Assembly (NCBI GenBank): GCA_900770325.1
Contig: CAAGKE010000234.1
Location: 1-21,099, forward strand
Source of the DNA: Lachnospiraceae bacterium
GTDB taxonomy: Bacteria; Bacillota; Clostridia; Lachnospirales; Lachnospiraceae
Length of the DNA: 21,099 nucleotides
Reading direction: 5' to 3'
In this document: piece by piece, positions 14,564 to 21,099 of the stretch
How positions within the stretch are numbered: position 1 is the stretch's first letter
Layout of the letters: the number at the start of each line of letters is the position of its first letter
Notes under the pieces: model-generated
Seen by the model: only the letters and a program-made list of their open reading frames with translations
The model's database searches: none
Told to the model about the DNA's origin: nothing
Made by a program: the position numbers and the translations under genes

Positions 14564-14581
14564 AAGAATACGATTTATGCT

Positions 14582-15226
14582 TTACACAGAAATCGCCATC
14601 AGCACATGGAGAATCAATTCTTCTCTGGACAGCTCCGGATATCTCTCATCCGGCTTAAACTTAATGCCCTCCCGGTACTTTTCCGGATCCCTGGAGAGCT
14701 GAGAAATACGCTCCAGATATGGCTTAAAGTCCCGGAAAATCTTCACCTTCACAGAATAATACCCATTGGAACTCAGGATTTTTGCCATATGCTTCTCCAT
14801 AAAGTCAAATTTCCCTTTTTCCGCACTGCAAAAGCACACCACCTGGTTTCCGCAGACCACCACGGAATCCAGCGGGAGCCGCCCTTCATAAGCAGTTACC
14901 ATCAGCTCATATCCTCTGGTCAGATTCCGTGCCTTTTCCTCCGTCTGTTCCACCACCTGCAAATCTGCCGGCTTCTGCAGCCAGATCATAATCAGACTTA
15001 CTGCACATTTTGCTGCAGGAAGGATACCTACGATTGCCACTACCGTCAGAATATTTTTCCGGGTATGGGCATAGGCAATCCCACTGAAGAAAATAATCAG
15101 TGGAATCGCAAACATAATAAAAGTGATGATCAGCCTTTTTTTCCTTTCATAAGCCACATATCCGAAGCTGCCTTTTTGTACCTTTTTCTTTCCCTTCTTC
15201 ATTGTGTACCGCCTTTCCTTTTCCAT
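14582..15226 (-). CDS. Unrecognised two-helix membrane protein
   Basis: I do not recognise this family. The 214-residue product has a very basic N-terminus (MKKGKKKVQK), two hydrophobic segments at about 31-53 and 59-83, and a ~130-residue soluble C-terminal part with the phrase DSVVVCGNQVVCFCS and a charged end (KPDERYPELSREELILHV). Two closely spaced helices with a basic N-terminus suggest both ends face the cytoplasm. The start is uncertain: ATG 15226 has AAAGG 6 bases upstream, ATG 15232 overlaps the previous stop as ATGA, and ATG 15202 follows AAAGGCGG. It is coupled to the YgiQ gene upstream. Confidence 0.75.
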   Translation of the reverse strand: MEKERRYTMKKGKKKVQKGSFGYVAYERKKRLIITFIMFAIPLIIFFSGIAYAHTRKNILTVVAIVGILPAAKCAVSLIMIWLQKPADLQVVEQTEEKARNLTRGYELMVTAYEGRLPLDSVVVCGNQVVCFCSAEKGKFDFMEKHMAKILSSNGYYSVKVKIFRDFKPYLERISQLSRDPEKYREGIKFKPDERYPELSREELILHVLMAISV

Positions 15227-15228
15227 GC

Positions 15229-17154
15229 TCATCCTTTTTTTCGGTGAACATTCCGTATGGTTTTCCGTGCCCCGTTTCTTTTCTGTCCTGTTTCTTTTTT
15301 TCGGTCAGTCCTTTTTTCAGACTGCCTATCACGCTTATTTTCTCTGTCCTTTTCCGTCTTCTTTTCCGGACGGAGCAGGCATCTGGGGCCATAGCCGATC
15401 AGATCCTCTCTGTGAGCCAGATGAAGCGCTTCCTCCACAAGAGCACGGTTTTTCGGATCCCGATACTGTATCAATGCCCTCTGCATGGCTTTCTCATGGG
15501 GATTTTTCGGCACATACACCGGTTCCATGGTTCTGGGATCCAGCCCGGTATAATACATACAGGTAGAAATCGTGGATGGAGTGGGATAGAAATCCTGCAC
15601 CTGCTCCGGCATATACCCCAGTTCTCTCAGATACTCTGCCAGCTCCACCGCATCCTTCATGGTACATCCCGGATGAGAAGACATCAGATAGGGGACCAGA
15701 AACTGATTTTTCTGACATACCTGGTTCATGGCCCTGTATTTTTCCACAAAGCTCTGATAGACCCGATGCTCCGGCTTTCCCATTTTCTCCAGTACCCGGT
15801 TGGATACATGTTCCGGAGCCACTTTTAGCTGTCCGCTGATATGGTGCTTCACCAGCTCCCGCAAAAACTCATCGGATGGATCGCTCATTACATAATCAAA
15901 ACGGATCCCGGAACGGATAAAGACTTTTTTCACCCTGGGAAGGGCCCGCAGCTTCCTTAGAAGCTCTACGTAATCCTTATGACTTACTTTCAGATTTTTA
16001 CATGGCACCGGAAACAGGCACTGCCGGTTTTTGCAAACGCCTCTCTTTAGCTGCTGCTCACAGGATGGCTGACGGAAGTTGGCCGTGGGTCCTCCCACAT
16101 CATGAATATATCCTTTAAAATCCTTCTCCGCTGTCATCTGCACAGCCTCCCGGAGAATGGATTCATGACTTCTTGTCTGAATGATCCGCCCCTGATGAAA
16201 AGTCAGCGCGCAGAAATTACAGCCGCCAAAACAGCCCCGATTGCTTACCAGGCTGAATTTGATCTCTGAAAATGCAGGAATGCCTCCTGCTTCATCGTAC
16301 ATGGGATGCCAGGTACGGCAATAGGGCAGGTCATACACCTGATCCATTTCCTCCTGACTTAAGGGTTTTGAGGGCGGATTCTGCACCACATACACCGTGT
16401 CATAACGCTCTGCCATCCGTTTTCCTGAAAAGGGATCCGTATTACAATACTGCCTGAAAAAACTCCTGGCATAATTCTTCTTATCTGCCAGCAGCTCCTC
16501 GTACGACGGAAGCAGCTCATAATCATATACATCCCCGATTCGCTTTGTTTTAAAGCAGGTTCCCGCCACATAAGTAATATCCTTTACATCGATCCCGGCA
16601 GCCAGGGCATCCGCAATCTCCACGATGGAGCGCTCTCCCATCCCGTATGAGATCAGATCCGCCCCACAGTCCATCAGAAGAGAACGGCGCAGAGAATCAC
16701 TCCAGTAATCATAATGAGCCATACGCCGCAGGCTGGCTTCGATTCCTCCGGCAATGACCGGTGTTTTTTTATATTTCTGACGTATCAGATTACAGTACAC
16801 CATCACCGCCCGGTCCGGCCGTTTCCCCATCTCGCCTCCCGGCGTATAGGCATCCGTCTGGCGGTGTTTTTTCGACACACTGTAATGATTCACCATGGAA
16901 TCCATATTTCCTCCGGAAACCAGAAATCCCAGCCGGGGTTCTCCCAGAATGGCAATGCTTTCCGGATCCTTCCAGTCCGGCTGGGGAATGATTCCCACCG
17001 TATATCCCTTTGCCTGCAGCAATCTGCTGATAATCGCATGTCCAAAGGAAGGATGGTCCACGTAGGCATCCCCGATAATATAAACAAAATCAAGCTGTCT
17101 GATATTCTTCTTTTCCATATCCGCCCTGGATACAGGCAAAAAGTCCAAATTCAT
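15229..17154 (-). CDS. YgiQ family (UPF0313) radical SAM protein
   Basis: A 641-residue radical SAM enzyme of unassigned reaction. The 4Fe-4S motif is Cys308-x3-Cys312-x2-Cys315 in NRGCFGGCNFC. The N-terminal part (about 1-280) has the B12-like-fold layout of YgiQ (FLPVSRADME, VDHPSFGHA, SGGNMDSMVNHY, GGIEASLRR). A second cysteine set, Cys365, Cys374, Cys379 and Cys385, follows HDVGGPTANF and is characteristic of the family. KVAPEHVS and FYPTPST follow. The last ~44 residues (598-641) are almost all Lys, Arg, Glu and Asp, a low-complexity tail. GAGGTG is 5 bases before the ATG, which overlaps the HAD gene's stop by ATGA. The methyltransferase and pseudouridine-synthase neighbours hint at RNA or ribosome modification, but that is only context. 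Confidence 0.92.
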   Translation of the reverse strand: MNLDFLPVSRADMEKKNIRQLDFVYIIGDAYVDHPSFGHAIISRLLQAKGYTVGIIPQPDWKDPESIAILGEPRLGFLVSGGNMDSMVNHYSVSKKHRQTDAYTPGGEMGKRPDRAVMVYCNLIRQKYKKTPVIAGGIEASLRRMAHYDYWSDSLRRSLLMDCGADLISYGMGERSIVEIADALAAGIDVKDITYVAGTCFKTKRIGDVYDYELLPSYEELLADKKNYARSFFRQYCNTDPFSGKRMAERYDTVYVVQNPPSKPLSQEEMDQVYDLPYCRTWHPMYDEAGGIPAFSEIKFSLVSNRGCFGGCNFCALTFHQGRIIQTRSHESILREAVQMTAEKDFKGYIHDVGGPTANFRQPSCEQQLKRGVCKNRQCLFPVPCKNLKVSHKDYVELLRKLRALPRVKKVFIRSGIRFDYVMSDPSDEFLRELVKHHISGQLKVAPEHVSNRVLEKMGKPEHRVYQSFVEKYRAMNQVCQKNQFLVPYLMSSHPGCTMKDAVELAEYLRELGYMPEQVQDFYPTPSTISTCMYYTGLDPRTMEPVYVPKNPHEKAMQRALIQYRDPKNRALVEEALHLAHREDLIGYGPRCLLRPEKKTEKDRENKRDRQSEKRTDRKKETGQKRNGARKTIRNVHRKKG

Positions 17155-17819
17155 TTTAACACCTCATAGGTATGATCCAATACTTCATCAAAATTGTGGA
17201 TATAATAATCCGCAAGAGAAAAAATTTCTCTGCGCCGGTCAGCCGAATAGGCATCTTCAATGGCACATACCGTCATTCCCGCATTTTTTCCTGCCAAAAT
17301 ACCATTGGGCACATCCTCAAATACCAGACATTCTTTCGGATCTGCACCAAGAGCCTCTGCCACAGACAGATAGATATCCGGTGCAGGCTTTCCTCTTCCC
17401 ACCTCACAGGAGGTACGGATGCAGTCAAAGCTTTCCTCCATCCCATTGTTCTTGAGAGCTGCCATAGCCAGCTTCCGGTCATTGCTGGTGGCAATCCCCA
17501 GCTTTACCCCCTGCTTTTTTAATTCCAAAAGCAGGCGGCCGGCTCCCTTCTTTAAAGGAACGTGACTGGCATACTTTTCGTATGCCATCTGATTCCAGTC
17601 TTCTTTGATCCGTTCAATGCTGTAAGGTAAATGAAAGGTTTCTTTAAAATAATGGGCAGTTTCTGTAAATCCCATCCCTTCGATCTCCAGCTGAAGCTGC
17701 GGCGGCAGAGGAATCCGGAAACGTCCCAGATATTCAATGTCAATATCCCGCCACATCCACATGGAGTCCATGAGTGTTCCGTCCATATCAAAAATGACTG
17801 CCTTCTTATTTTCCAGCAT
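17151..17819 (-). CDS. HAD-family phosphatase (beta-phosphoglucomutase-like)
   Basis: A 222-residue haloacid-dehalogenase-type hydrolase. Motif I is FDMDGTLMDS with nucleophile Asp11 and acid Asp13. Motif II is GIATSND (about 108-114), motif III the Lys in RGKPAPD, and motif IV VFEDVPNGI. A four-helix cap lies between motifs I and II, placing it in subfamily I like PgmB and small sugar-phosphate phosphatases. AAAGGAG is 6 bases before the ATG at 17819. It couples to the radical SAM gene by a 4-base overlap. The substrate cannot be deduced. Confidence 0.9.
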   Translation of the reverse strand: MLENKKAVIFDMDGTLMDSMWMWRDIDIEYLGRFRIPLPPQLQLEIEGMGFTETAHYFKETFHLPYSIERIKEDWNQMAYEKYASHVPLKKGAGRLLLELKKQGVKLGIATSNDRKLAMAALKNNGMEESFDCIRTSCEVGRGKPAPDIYLSVAEALGADPKECLVFEDVPNGILAGKNAGMTVCAIEDAYSADRRREIFSLADYYIHNFDEVLDHTYEVLK

Positions 17820-17833
17820 TTCATGCTCCTTTC

Positions 17834-18565
17834 CTATTGGCTCTGCCGCAGCATCCGGATCTCTTCCTCTGTCAGCCTCCGGTACATTCCCGGCGAAAGC
17901 TCCGGATCCAGTTTCAGACTGCCCATGGAGATCCGCTTTAAGTAAAGCACTTTCTTTCCCACTGCCTCAAACATCCTTTTTACCTGATGAAATTTACCCT
18001 CCTGAATCGTAACCCGAATCCGTGAGATATTCTCATCCTCCGGCTGCCCGGGCAAAATCTCCAGCCGTGCCGGCATCGTGTTCCTTTTCTCACCGATATC
18101 CAGTCCTTCCTGAAACCGGCGGCAGTCCTCTTCCGTCACTTTTCCCAGAATATTGGCATAATAAGTTTTATCCACATGTTTTTTGGGTGACAAAAGCTGA
18201 TGAGCCAGCGCCCCGTCATTGGTCAACAGCAGCAGGCCCTCTGTATCGATATCCAGACGGCCCACCGGGAATAAATCTTTTTTCTTATCATCCTTCAGCA
18301 GATCTAAAACCACCGGCTGTCGGCTGTCCTGCGTAGCCGACAGATAACCCGCCGGCTTGTTCAGCATATAATAAACGAAATCCTCCAGGCTGATTTCTTC
18401 CCCACGGCAGCATATCCGGTCCTTCTGCGAATCCACCTTCTGCTCCGACTTTTTTGCCGGTTCTCCATTTATGGTCACCAGCCCTTTTTTTAAAAGCTGC
18501 TTCACTTCCGTGCGTGTACCGCAGCCTGCATTTGCCAGGAGTTTATCCAGCCTGATCTGAGCCAT
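17834..18565 (-). CDS. RsuA-family 16S rRNA pseudouridine synthase
   Basis: A 243-residue pseudouridine synthase of the RsuA/RluB/RluE/RluF type. The N-terminal S4 domain (about 3-50) reads IRLDKLLANAGCGTRTEVKQ. The catalytic motif GRLDIDTEGLLLLTNDG (102-118) carries nucleophile Asp105, and YYMLNKPAGYLSA (65-77) and EGKFHQVKRMF are typical. The start at 18565 is chosen because GAGGAG lies 5 bases before it and the family begins there; a longer in-frame ATG at 18688 would translate part of the large palindrome. It ends 14 bases before the HAD gene. Confidence 0.92.
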   Translation of the reverse strand: MAQIRLDKLLANAGCGTRTEVKQLLKKGLVTINGEPAKKSEQKVDSQKDRICCRGEEISLEDFVYYMLNKPAGYLSATQDSRQPVVLDLLKDDKKKDLFPVGRLDIDTEGLLLLTNDGALAHQLLSPKKHVDKTYYANILGKVTEEDCRRFQEGLDIGEKRNTMPARLEILPGQPEDENISRIRVTIQEGKFHQVKRMFEAVGKKVLYLKRISMGSLKLDPELSPGMYRRLTEEEIRMLRQSQ

Positions 18566-18592
18566 ACTTTCTCCTCTCCATCTCATTTTACT

Positions 18593-18805
18593 TAGACAAT
18601 TGCCAAACTGGTAAAACTGCCCTCCGTAGGGCTGCATGTCTCCCAGTGTACAGCGTCGAAAACGACATTTTGATGAGATATCTGTCACTGGAAGACATTT
18701 TGTCTTACTGTGGCAGACAGAACAGCAAAATGCTCGTTTTCGAGATGAACACGGGAGATGTGCAGACCGGAGGATGACAAAACAGCTGTGTTTCGCAATT
18801 TTCTA
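18593..18805. repeat. 213-bp imperfect palindrome filling the gap between two RNA-modification genes
   Basis: The two ~100-base arms match as inverted repeats end to end. The tips are TAGACAATTGCCAAAC on the left and the reverse complement of TAGAAAATTGCGAAAC on the right. Inward, further paired blocks include CTCCG, CTGCA followed by TCTCCC, TCGAAAACGA with CATTTTG, and TCTGTC. The centre is AAGACA-ttt-TGTCTT (18692-18706). It ends 5 bases from the RsmF-type stop and 28 bases before the RsuA-type ATG, so it would form a huge hairpin in the shared transcript. This is the layout of a palindromic MITE-like repeat or a structured RNA. No transposase lies nearby. Confidence 0.75.
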
Positions 18806-18810
18806 TCATT

Positions 18811-20208
18811 TTACTGATATCTCCACCCCGGAAGATATTTATTACGAATACTTCCATTTATATGTTTTCCCCAGCCAACGGGATAACCGTCACAGCAAAC
18901 CAGCACCCAGCCATTGCTCCATCCGGCCGTTTCCTGTATCTCCAGAGTCTCCCCTTTCAGATACCTGATCACTGCCGGATCTTCTGCGGAAAGATCAAGC
19001 ACTCTGGTACAGTCTTCCCTGCTGATTGCCATAGCAAGCGCCTGGGAAGGCTCAAAACGCTTTTTCTTTTCTGTTCCCAGAAGCAGGCCCGTACGCAGAT
19101 AACGAAGCCCGGAAGGCATGGGAAAATCCTCCGGAATCAAAAATAGATTTTCCTGCTTTTGCAGAAATACCCCACGGCCCAGACCTGACAGATCAGCCTC
19201 TTTTTCAAAGCTCTGCATGGCCTCTGGAAAGAAATGCTGTATTTCCAGCCGTTTCGCCTGTTTTACTGTCTGTTTTTCTGTCTGTTTTTCTGTTTGCTTT
19301 TCTGCCTTTTTCCTTAATAGTGCAGCAAAATGGCCCTCTCCCTCCATCCGGTGAGGCCAGATGCGGATACATTTTTCAGCCGCAAACTCCGGTTTGCCCG
19401 AAACGGGAAATCCGCCGGAAAATCCGGGATACCAGTCAGGGTCTGCAAGCTCCAGCTCCGGGAACTGCTCCAGTGTGTCTGCGATCACCTGCTCATCCTC
19501 CTCCGGAGAAAAAGTACAGGTGGAATAAAGCAGCATCCCGCCGGGACGCAGCATCCGGACGGCACAGGAAAGAATATCCTTCTGCAAAGGAGCATAATAC
19601 TCCGGTCCCCGTTCCATCCAGCTTTTGATCAGCGCCGGGGATTTACGGAACATCCCTTCACCGGAGCAGGGAGCATCTACTAAAATCTTATCAAAGAAAG
19701 CACCGAACCTTTGAAGCAGCTTCTGTGGAGTCTCTGCTGTAACAAAAGCATTCCGGATTCCAAACAGCTCCAGATTTTTCAAAAGGGCTCCTGCCCGTGA
19801 AGCACTCACATCGTTCGCCACCAGCACACCGGTTCCTCCAAGCTTTGCCCCCAGCTCGGTAGCCTTGCCTCCCGGAGCTGCACAAAGATCCAGCACCCGG
19901 TCACCTTTTTCAATGGGCAGCCTGCCGGCAGGCACCATAGCACTGGGTTCCTGTACATAATAAAGTCCCCCGTAATAATGGGGGTGCCTCGTCACACGAT
20001 CCTCTTCCCGATAGAAAAAACCGTTTTCAGTCCAGGGAATCGGGGTCAATGTAAAAGGGGTGATCTTCAGAAAATCCTCCACAGATATTTTCCCGGTATT
20101 AACCCGCAGGCCCTGTTTTTTTTCCTGCTGATAGCATCCGAGAAAATCCTCATATTCTGTTCCAAGCAAATTTTTCATCCGTTTTGAAAATTGTTCCGGT
20201 AAATTCAT
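18811..20208 (-). CDS. RsmF-like rRNA cytosine-C5 methyltransferase (NOL1/NOP2/Sun family)
   Basis: A 465-residue SAM-dependent enzyme methylating cytosine C5 in RNA, most like RsmF/YebU. The SAM loop is LDLCAAPGGK (106-115). The two catalytic cysteines are Cys181 in DAPCSGEG and Cys231 in STCTFSPEEDE. A C-terminal domain from about 370 on (PSGLRYLRTGLLLG, GWVLVCCDGYPVGWGK) resembles the PUA-like module of the RsmF group. A linker at about 302-317 holds a KQTE repeat. The start at 20208 is preferred over an ATG at 20274, which lies within the upstream gene; GGGGA lies about 5 bases before 20208. The gene begins 22 bases after the alarmone synthetase gene. Confidence 0.92.
   Translation of the reverse strand: MNLPEQFSKRMKNLLGTEYEDFLGCYQQEKKQGLRVNTGKISVEDFLKITPFTLTPIPWTENGFFYREEDRVTRHPHYYGGLYYVQEPSAMVPAGRLPIEKGDRVLDLCAAPGGKATELGAKLGGTGVLVANDVSASRAGALLKNLELFGIRNAFVTAETPQKLLQRFGAFFDKILVDAPCSGEGMFRKSPALIKSWMERGPEYYAPLQKDILSCAVRMLRPGGMLLYSTCTFSPEEDEQVIADTLEQFPELELADPDWYPGFSGGFPVSGKPEFAAEKCIRIWPHRMEGEGHFAALLRKKAEKQTEKQTEKQTVKQAKRLEIQHFFPEAMQSFEKEADLSGLGRGVFLQKQENLFLIPEDFPMPSGLRYLRTGLLLGTEKKKRFEPSQALAMAISREDCTRVLDLSAEDPAVIRYLKGETLEIQETAGWSNGWVLVCCDGYPVGWGKHINGSIRNKYLPGWRYQ
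19265..19312 (-). repeat. 12-bp tandem repeat inside the rsmF-like gene
   Basis: About four copies of a 12-base unit (TCTGTCTGTTTT and variants; the last copy is degenerate) encode EKQTEKQTEKQT-like sequence in the linker between the methyltransferase and the C-terminal domain. The unit is a multiple of three, so copy-number change would keep the frame. Confidence 0.7.
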
Positions 20209-20230
20209 GCTGTCCCCACATTCTGTCTTA

Positions 20231-21043
20231 CTATTTCCATTGTTCCAGAGCCTGGGCCCGATACCCTTCGGCAATCAGATCCAGCTCTTTTCCGAACCGC
20301 TGCAGCTTTTCGATGTCGTTCTGCTCATAGATCCGGTAAAATTCATCCTGGATCTTTGCGATTTCCCGTTTGTTTGCCAGATGATACAGATTTTGAATAT
20401 TATTCAGAATATCTGCAATAATATTATTCTGGATCTGAAAGGAATTCTGCGCATCCATGATCTCGTCACGCACGGCAGACATCTCACTGTCTAATACCAC
20501 AATAGCCTGAGCTGCCTTTAACAGCTTCTTTCGAATGTGATCCGGGATGTTTTTCTGGAACTTGTACTGCATGGAGTGCTCAATGGTCGCCCAGAAATTC
20601 ATTCCCAGTGTCCGTATCTGAATCTCTGCACAGATTTTCTTTGTACCCTGTAAAGTCTCCACCTCATACGCCACGATCACATGATAACTGCGGTATCCGC
20701 TTTCTTTACTGTGATTCACATAATCCCGCTCATCGATCACCTGCATATCGCTGCGCTGACGAATCATCTCCACCACCATCTGAATATCCTCTACAAACTG
20801 ACATATGATCCTGATCCCGGCAATATCATACATTTCTTCTTCAATTTTTTCCAGAGGTATTCCCTTTTTCTGAGCCTTCTCCAGAATGCTGGAAATGCTC
20901 TTGACCCGTCCGGTTACCTGCTCGATGGGAGAATACATTCCTCTGTCTTTATATTCCTTTATTAAATGTTCGAACTTTACAGTCAGTTCCTTTACTGCCA
21001 GTTCATAGGGAGTCAATATCTCCCGCCAAAGCTGAATCTCCAT
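20231..21043 (-). CDS. Small alarmone synthetase ((p)ppGpp synthetase, RelQ/YjbM type)
   Basis: A 270-residue single-domain RelA/SpoT-type synthetase that transfers pyrophosphate from ATP to GDP or GTP. Features in order are GRVKS (45-49), DIAGIRIICQF (73-83), the G-loop region SKESGYRSYH (112-121), EIQIRT (140-145) and EHSMQYK (155-161). There is no hydrolase (HD) domain, TGS or ACT domain, so it is a small alarmone synthetase. A C-terminal helical tail fits the tetramer-forming helices of RelQ. GAGGT lies 7 bases before the ATG at 21043. It heads the visible minus-strand run of RNA-modification genes, although its own promoter is outside or at the edge of the window. Confidence 0.92.
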   Translation of the reverse strand: MEIQLWREILTPYELAVKELTVKFEHLIKEYKDRGMYSPIEQVTGRVKSISSILEKAQKKGIPLEKIEEEMYDIAGIRIICQFVEDIQMVVEMIRQRSDMQVIDERDYVNHSKESGYRSYHVIVAYEVETLQGTKKICAEIQIRTLGMNFWATIEHSMQYKFQKNIPDHIRKKLLKAAQAIVVLDSEMSAVRDEIMDAQNSFQIQNNIIADILNNIQNLYHLANKREIAKIQDEFYRIYEQNDIEKLQRFGKELDLIAEGYRAQALEQWK

Positions 21044-21073
21044 ATTACATACCTCATTTCCACGGCAGGTTAT

Positions 21074-21092
21074 TTATCTTGAAAGAAGATAA
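21074..21092. other. Small dyad upstream of the alarmone synthetase gene
   Basis: TTATCTT (21074-21080) and AAGATAA (21086-21092) form a perfect 7-base-pair stem with a GAAAG loop, 31 bases before the ATG. It could be part of a leader or an operator. The window ends too soon to tell. Confidence 0.3.
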
Positions 21093-21099
21093 GACTCCC

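Noticed and set aside
18673..18777. 34-codon frame inside the palindrome as a small protein gene
   Set aside because: It has no ribosome site, and the similar peptide on the other strand follows from the palindrome itself; kept only as an observation.
7022..18800. TGTGTTTCGCAATT occurs at 7022-7035 and at the palindrome's right tip 18787-18800
   Set aside because: A 14-base match is expected about once by chance in a window of this size, and the flanks do not match.

Overview
The window looks like a chromosomal segment of a low-to-mid GC Gram-positive anaerobe, most likely a gut Lachnospiraceae (Blautia/Dorea-like). This is inferred from the strong AGGAGG-type ribosome binding sites, the gene families (RecU, short HisG plus HisZ, BmrR-type MerR, RelQ-type alarmone synthetase) and the near-consensus sigma-A promoters. 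No rRNA, tRNA, CRISPR array, intact insertion sequence or phage gene was seen.

Layout. Positions 1-498 (-) hold the N-terminal 166 residues of an inositol-monophosphatase-family enzyme that runs off the left edge. A roughly 660-base gene-poor stretch follows, containing two minus-strand promoters, a 33-codon remnant of a thioredoxin-reductase-like flavoprotein, and a structured leader. Positions 1158-3936 (+) are a tight pabA-pabB-pabC operon making 4-aminobenzoate for folate. Positions 4098-5360 (+) encode guanine deaminase, closed by a long hairpin shared with the facing MerR gene. Positions 5433-6826 (-) hold a BmrR-like MerR regulator downstream of a decayed ABC-2 transporter: an in-frame deletion has fused the first residues of the ATPase to the C-terminal half of the permease. 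Their MerR-type promoter, with a 20-bp spacer, is still intact. A GNAT acetyltransferase (7070-7516, +) follows.

From 7585 to 21043 every gene is on the minus strand. In transcription order: a RelQ-type (p)ppGpp synthetase, an RsmF-type m5C methyltransferase, an RsuA-type pseudouridine synthase, a HAD phosphatase, a YgiQ-family radical SAM protein, an unrecognised two-helix membrane protein, an RluA-type pseudouridine synthase, RecU, and then a histidine operon hisZ-hisG-hisD-hisB-hisIE. The his operon starts from a perfect consensus promoter just after recU and lacks hisC, hisH, hisA and hisF. Its last gene carries an extra N-terminal HisA/HisF-like barrel that has lost a catalytic aspartate.

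The observations most worth following up are a 213-bp imperfect palindrome that exactly fills the gap between the rsmF-like and rsuA-like genes, the deletion-fused ABC transporter under an intact MerR promoter, the degenerate HisF-like domain on HisIE, and the pab leader with its terminator-like double stem. No wholly new defence or mobile system was found. Most of the window is housekeeping metabolism and RNA modification.
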